This document shows, in pieces, positions 59,901 through 61,761 of a stretch of 61,761 bases of DNA. The number at the start of each line of letters is the position of its first letter. Within the stretch, counting starts at the first letter, position 1. The stretch lies in assembly GCA_021817415.1 (NCBI GenBank), contig JAKAUZ010000001.1:1-61761 (forward strand), in the 5' to 3' direction. The position numbers and the translations under genes were made by a program. Source of the DNA: Thermoplasmata archaeon. GTDB lineage: Archaea; Thermoplasmatota; Thermoplasmata; Thermoplasmatales; GCA-001856825. The notes below the pieces were generated by a model. The model saw nothing but the letters and a program-made list of their open reading frames with translations, ran no database searches and had not been told where the DNA came from.

Positions 59901-61290
59901 CGGAGATGCAGGGACGGAGAGCAGGATCATAAGGGTCCTGTCCGGGGAGGTCGCGAAGCAGATAAAGGAGGAGCAGCAGGAGAGGGCGAAGGAATACTTC
60001 TCAGGCCGTCCCGAGGTGGACGCTGCGACCAGGGAAAAGATTGCCATGATGCTCTCGGACAGGAAGCAGCTCTACGTGACTGACCCGTGGACGGAGTCGA
60101 CCTTCGAGGAGATTGTCTTCGAGTCACCGGACCTGGTCAACGACCCGTACTTCTTCTCGCTCTGGAACACGTTCCTGAGGAGGGAGATGGCGAAGTCATT
60201 CTCCGGCGATGCCAACTCGCTGACAAGGCTGGGTGCAATGTATTATCCGGCCGAGTCAAAACCGCTTGGCGAGGCCCAGTTCCTGGGAGCATACTTCACC
60301 AGGTACGACCTCCTCGGCCCGAAGCAGTCAGGGAGGCTGGAGGAGGTCATAGGGCCGATGGGTTCGGGGAAGAGCAACTTCCTGGCCTGGAAGGCGATAA
60401 ATGCCCTCAGGAGGGGATACGTGGTCTTCACCAACTTCAGGTTGACCAACGTCCCGAAGACGTTCCAGCCGAACTGGCATGAATCACACACGCTCCTCGA
60501 CATATTCAGGGATACGGTGAAGCTGGTTAGGTCGGGCTACAACGGGATCATATTCTGGATCCTGGACGAGCAGGGGAGGGTGAGAGGCGGGTCCTCCCTC
60601 ACGAGAACGACTAGGGAGGGTAGATACAGTGAGGAACTGCTCACGATGGTGAGGAAGTTCGGCGTGAACATAACGAGGGCCAGACAGGCAGACAACATAC
60701 CCGACGACCAGAGGTCGTGGGTCTGGACGATAGTCCAGAAGAAGGTGGACCGTCCGGACCTTGTGTACGTGTCATACCTCATGGGAGGGCAGCTCTACGA
60801 GGAGATGGAGCCTGCGATCATCCAGGACATGAGGAACTATTACGACACCAATGAACCTGCGGAGTTCGACTATGACCTTGACACTGAACAGATGCAGAAG
60901 TACATAACGGTCAGGGGGAAGGAGATTCCCGTCCAGGAAGCTATAATGGAGTTCCTTGACAAATCAGCCATCATAAGGGACAAGAACAACAAGGCTGCCG
61001 TTAAGAAGTTCAGGGAGATGGCAACAGTCAGGAACGGAGATCTCCAGAGGATGCTGAAGAGGGCATCCAACCGGACAATGGGGATCACCGACAGGGATTG
61101 GAACAGTATGACGGAGGAACAGAGGGATGCAGCGAGGAGGGATTACATTGAGAAACTATCAGGGAAGAATCACAAAGAATCACCTTCAGAAGGGGACTTG
61201 GCAACTCACAGGGAGAACAATGAAGAGGGGAAAACAGTCGTTCCGGATAATAATGAGAATCAGGAAAGAACCGGGGATGATTCAGGGTGA
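59893..61290 (+). CDS. Zot/FtsK-HerA-like ATPase (packaging or assembly NTPase)
   Basis: The 465-residue P-loop ATPase has Walker A GPMGSGKS (154-161), then GYVVFTNFRL (175-184), resembling the TN-motif of Zot/pI assembly ATPases, and Walker B IIFWILDEQG (219-228). Possible arginine-finger and sensor residues lie in LLTMVRKFGVNITRARQ. The C-terminal 120 residues are charged and partly disordered. In viruses such enzymes pump DNA or drive membrane-linked assembly. Preceded by a membrane protein; followed by two small membrane proteins. Confidence 0.75.
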   Translation: MSNGDAGTESRIIRVLSGEVAKQIKEEQQERAKEYFSGRPEVDAATREKIAMMLSDRKQLYVTDPWTESTFEEIVFESPDLVNDPYFFSLWNTFLRREMAKSFSGDANSLTRLGAMYYPAESKPLGEAQFLGAYFTRYDLLGPKQSGRLEEVIGPMGSGKSNFLAWKAINALRRGYVVFTNFRLTNVPKTFQPNWHESHTLLDIFRDTVKLVRSGYNGIIFWILDEQGRVRGGSSLTRTTREGRYSEELLTMVRKFGVNITRARQADNIPDDQRSWVWTIVQKKVDRPDLVYVSYLMGGQLYEEMEPAIIQDMRNYYDTNEPAEFDYDLDTEQMQKYITVRGKEIPVQEAIMEFLDKSAIIRDKNNKAAVKKFREMATVRNGDLQRMLKRASNRTMGITDRDWNSMTEEQRDAARRDYIEKLSGKNHKESPSEGDLATHRENNEEGKTVVPDNNENQERTGDDSG

Positions 61291-61610
61291 AACAGACGAA
61301 AAAGGGAGGCAGGAGATCTAACGTATCCATGAAGGAATGGAACAGCGTCTATCCCGATCCAGTCACGCAGAGCAGCATGGTCGGGAGGTACTCGAGATAT
61401 CCTGGCATGTTCCTGCTGATCCTGATCCTTATCGGGGTCCTTGCAGGAATAACACCAGCAGGGAACGCATACATAGACCTGAACAATCTAACCAGGACTG
61501 CTGCAGGAATTGTATGGCTGAAATTGACAGTAGTGACAGCGGTCATTGCGGTGATTGTCTACTGGTCAGAAGATAGATTTGAGGCGAAAAGTAAAAAAAC
61601 CAGGTACTGA
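61287..61610 (+). CDS. Two-helix membrane protein, 107 residues
   Basis: The GTG start overlaps the ATPase stop (GTGA). A basic N-terminus leads to two hydrophobic segments (MFLLILILIGVLAGITPAG and LKLTVVTAVIAVIVYW) and a basic end. No family recognised. Part of the membrane module. Confidence 0.65.
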   Translation: MKQTKKGGRRSNVSMKEWNSVYPDPVTQSSMVGRYSRYPGMFLLILILIGVLAGITPAGNAYIDLNNLTRTAAGIVWLKLTVVTAVIAVIVYWSEDRFEAKSKKTRY

Positions 61611-61614
61611 TATT

Positions 61615-61740
61615 ATGTACAGGATGTTTAATTCCAAGAGGCAACTCGACTACTGGGACAGGAGGATAATGAGGGACGATATCCTGATAACCATATTTGT
61701 AGCTGTTCTTATAGTCATAATTGCGTCATTTTTCATCTGA
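61615..61740 (+). CDS. Small single-helix membrane protein, 41 residues
   Basis: From the ATG at 61615 the frame encodes MYRMFNSKRQLDYWDRRIMR and then a C-terminal membrane helix (ILITIFVAVLIVIIASFFI). It lies 4 nt after the previous stop. The frame extends upstream, overlapping that gene, but this start matches the spacing habit of the element. The window ends 21 nt later. Confidence 0.55.
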   Translation: MYRMFNSKRQLDYWDRRIMRDDILITIFVAVLIVIIASFFI

Positions 61741-61761
61741 GGTACCCTGCAGAGTCTTTAG

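Larger units (their letters stand above)
43826..61761 (+). mobile_element. Integrated virus-like or plasmid-like element (right end outside window)
   Basis: From 43826 all genes are on the + strand, junctions are overlapping, and base composition is higher (line 45421 is 60% G+C, host line 9361 is 40%). Contents: iterons within an ORF, SF3/AAA+-like replication helicase, Gp37/Gp68-family protein, several multi-TM proteins, two giant anchored surface proteins, small anchored and basic proteins, and a Zot/FtsK-HerA-like ATPase. No integrase or capsid gene was recognised. The plan resembles pleomorphic enveloped archaeal viruses. Confidence 0.8.

Noticed and set aside
59265-60047. 260-codon minus strand ORF in the ATPase region
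   Set aside because: Its composition is a mirror of the + strand genes, which have clear membrane and P-loop motifs.

Overview
The window looks like chromosome of a Thermoplasmatales archaeon (Ferroplasma/Cuniculiplasma/Thermoplasma relatives) with a large mobile element, probably a provirus, at its right end. Support for the host: archaeal information genes (RadB, FEN1, aIF5B, L7Ae-S28e-L24e operon, aEF1B), a bacterial-HU-like chromatin protein of the HTa type, a 5S rRNA gene on its own, an SDR-type L-threonine dehydrogenase, TATA boxes about 25 nt from start codons (leaderless genes), and frequent GTG/TTG starts. The exact genus cannot be fixed from the sequence alone.

Host part (1 to about 43,350): tRNA-Arg(TCG); a SnoaL-like protein; an FAH hydrolase with a cation/proton antiporter; 5S rRNA; a repair and nucleotide cluster (HAD, radB, fen, tmk) converging on map and sua5; marC; tRNA maturation (thiI, RNase Z, truA); a ZIP transporter with a DtxR-type operator; msrB/msrA; tRNA-Cys fused to the 3' end of a bacterial-type tgt; argS; a large surface glycoprotein; htpX; a CDF exporter, aEF1B and zinc-ribbon cluster; padR with a 13-bp-periodic operator array; the ribosomal/ndk/aIF5B operon; a QueF-type gene; a strongly folded intergenic element; a threonine/histidine one-carbon operon (kbl, ftcd, fhs, with divergent tdh); HTa; small transporters; tRNA-His; and amt.

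Mobile part (43,826 to the end, still open at the right edge): about 26 tightly packed genes, all on the + strand. Sampled lines are about 60% G+C here against about 40% in the host. Most junctions are ATGA/GTGA/TTGA stop-start overlaps. An early module (TATA box flanked by a 10-bp direct repeat) encodes small proteins, an ORF that carries 11 copies of the octamer TGACTACA on either strand, an SF3/AAA+-like replication helicase, a Gp37/Gp68-family protein and small zinc or DNA-binding proteins. A second promoter at about 48,345 starts a membrane and virion-like module: polytopic membrane proteins with a recurring segment, two giant signal-peptide surface proteins with C-terminal anchors (one with an AT-rich swapped core), small anchored proteins, small basic proteins and a Zot/FtsK-HerA-like ATPase.

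No integrase, portal, large terminase or recognisable capsid gene is present in the part seen. The order Rep, multi-TM protein, anchored spike, NTPase resembles haloarchaeal pleomorphic (pleolipo-)viruses in plan. My working hypothesis is therefore an integrated enveloped virus or virus-like plasmid of an acidophilic archaeon, replicating from iterons and building a membrane virion. This is inference from gene plan, not from sequence matching.
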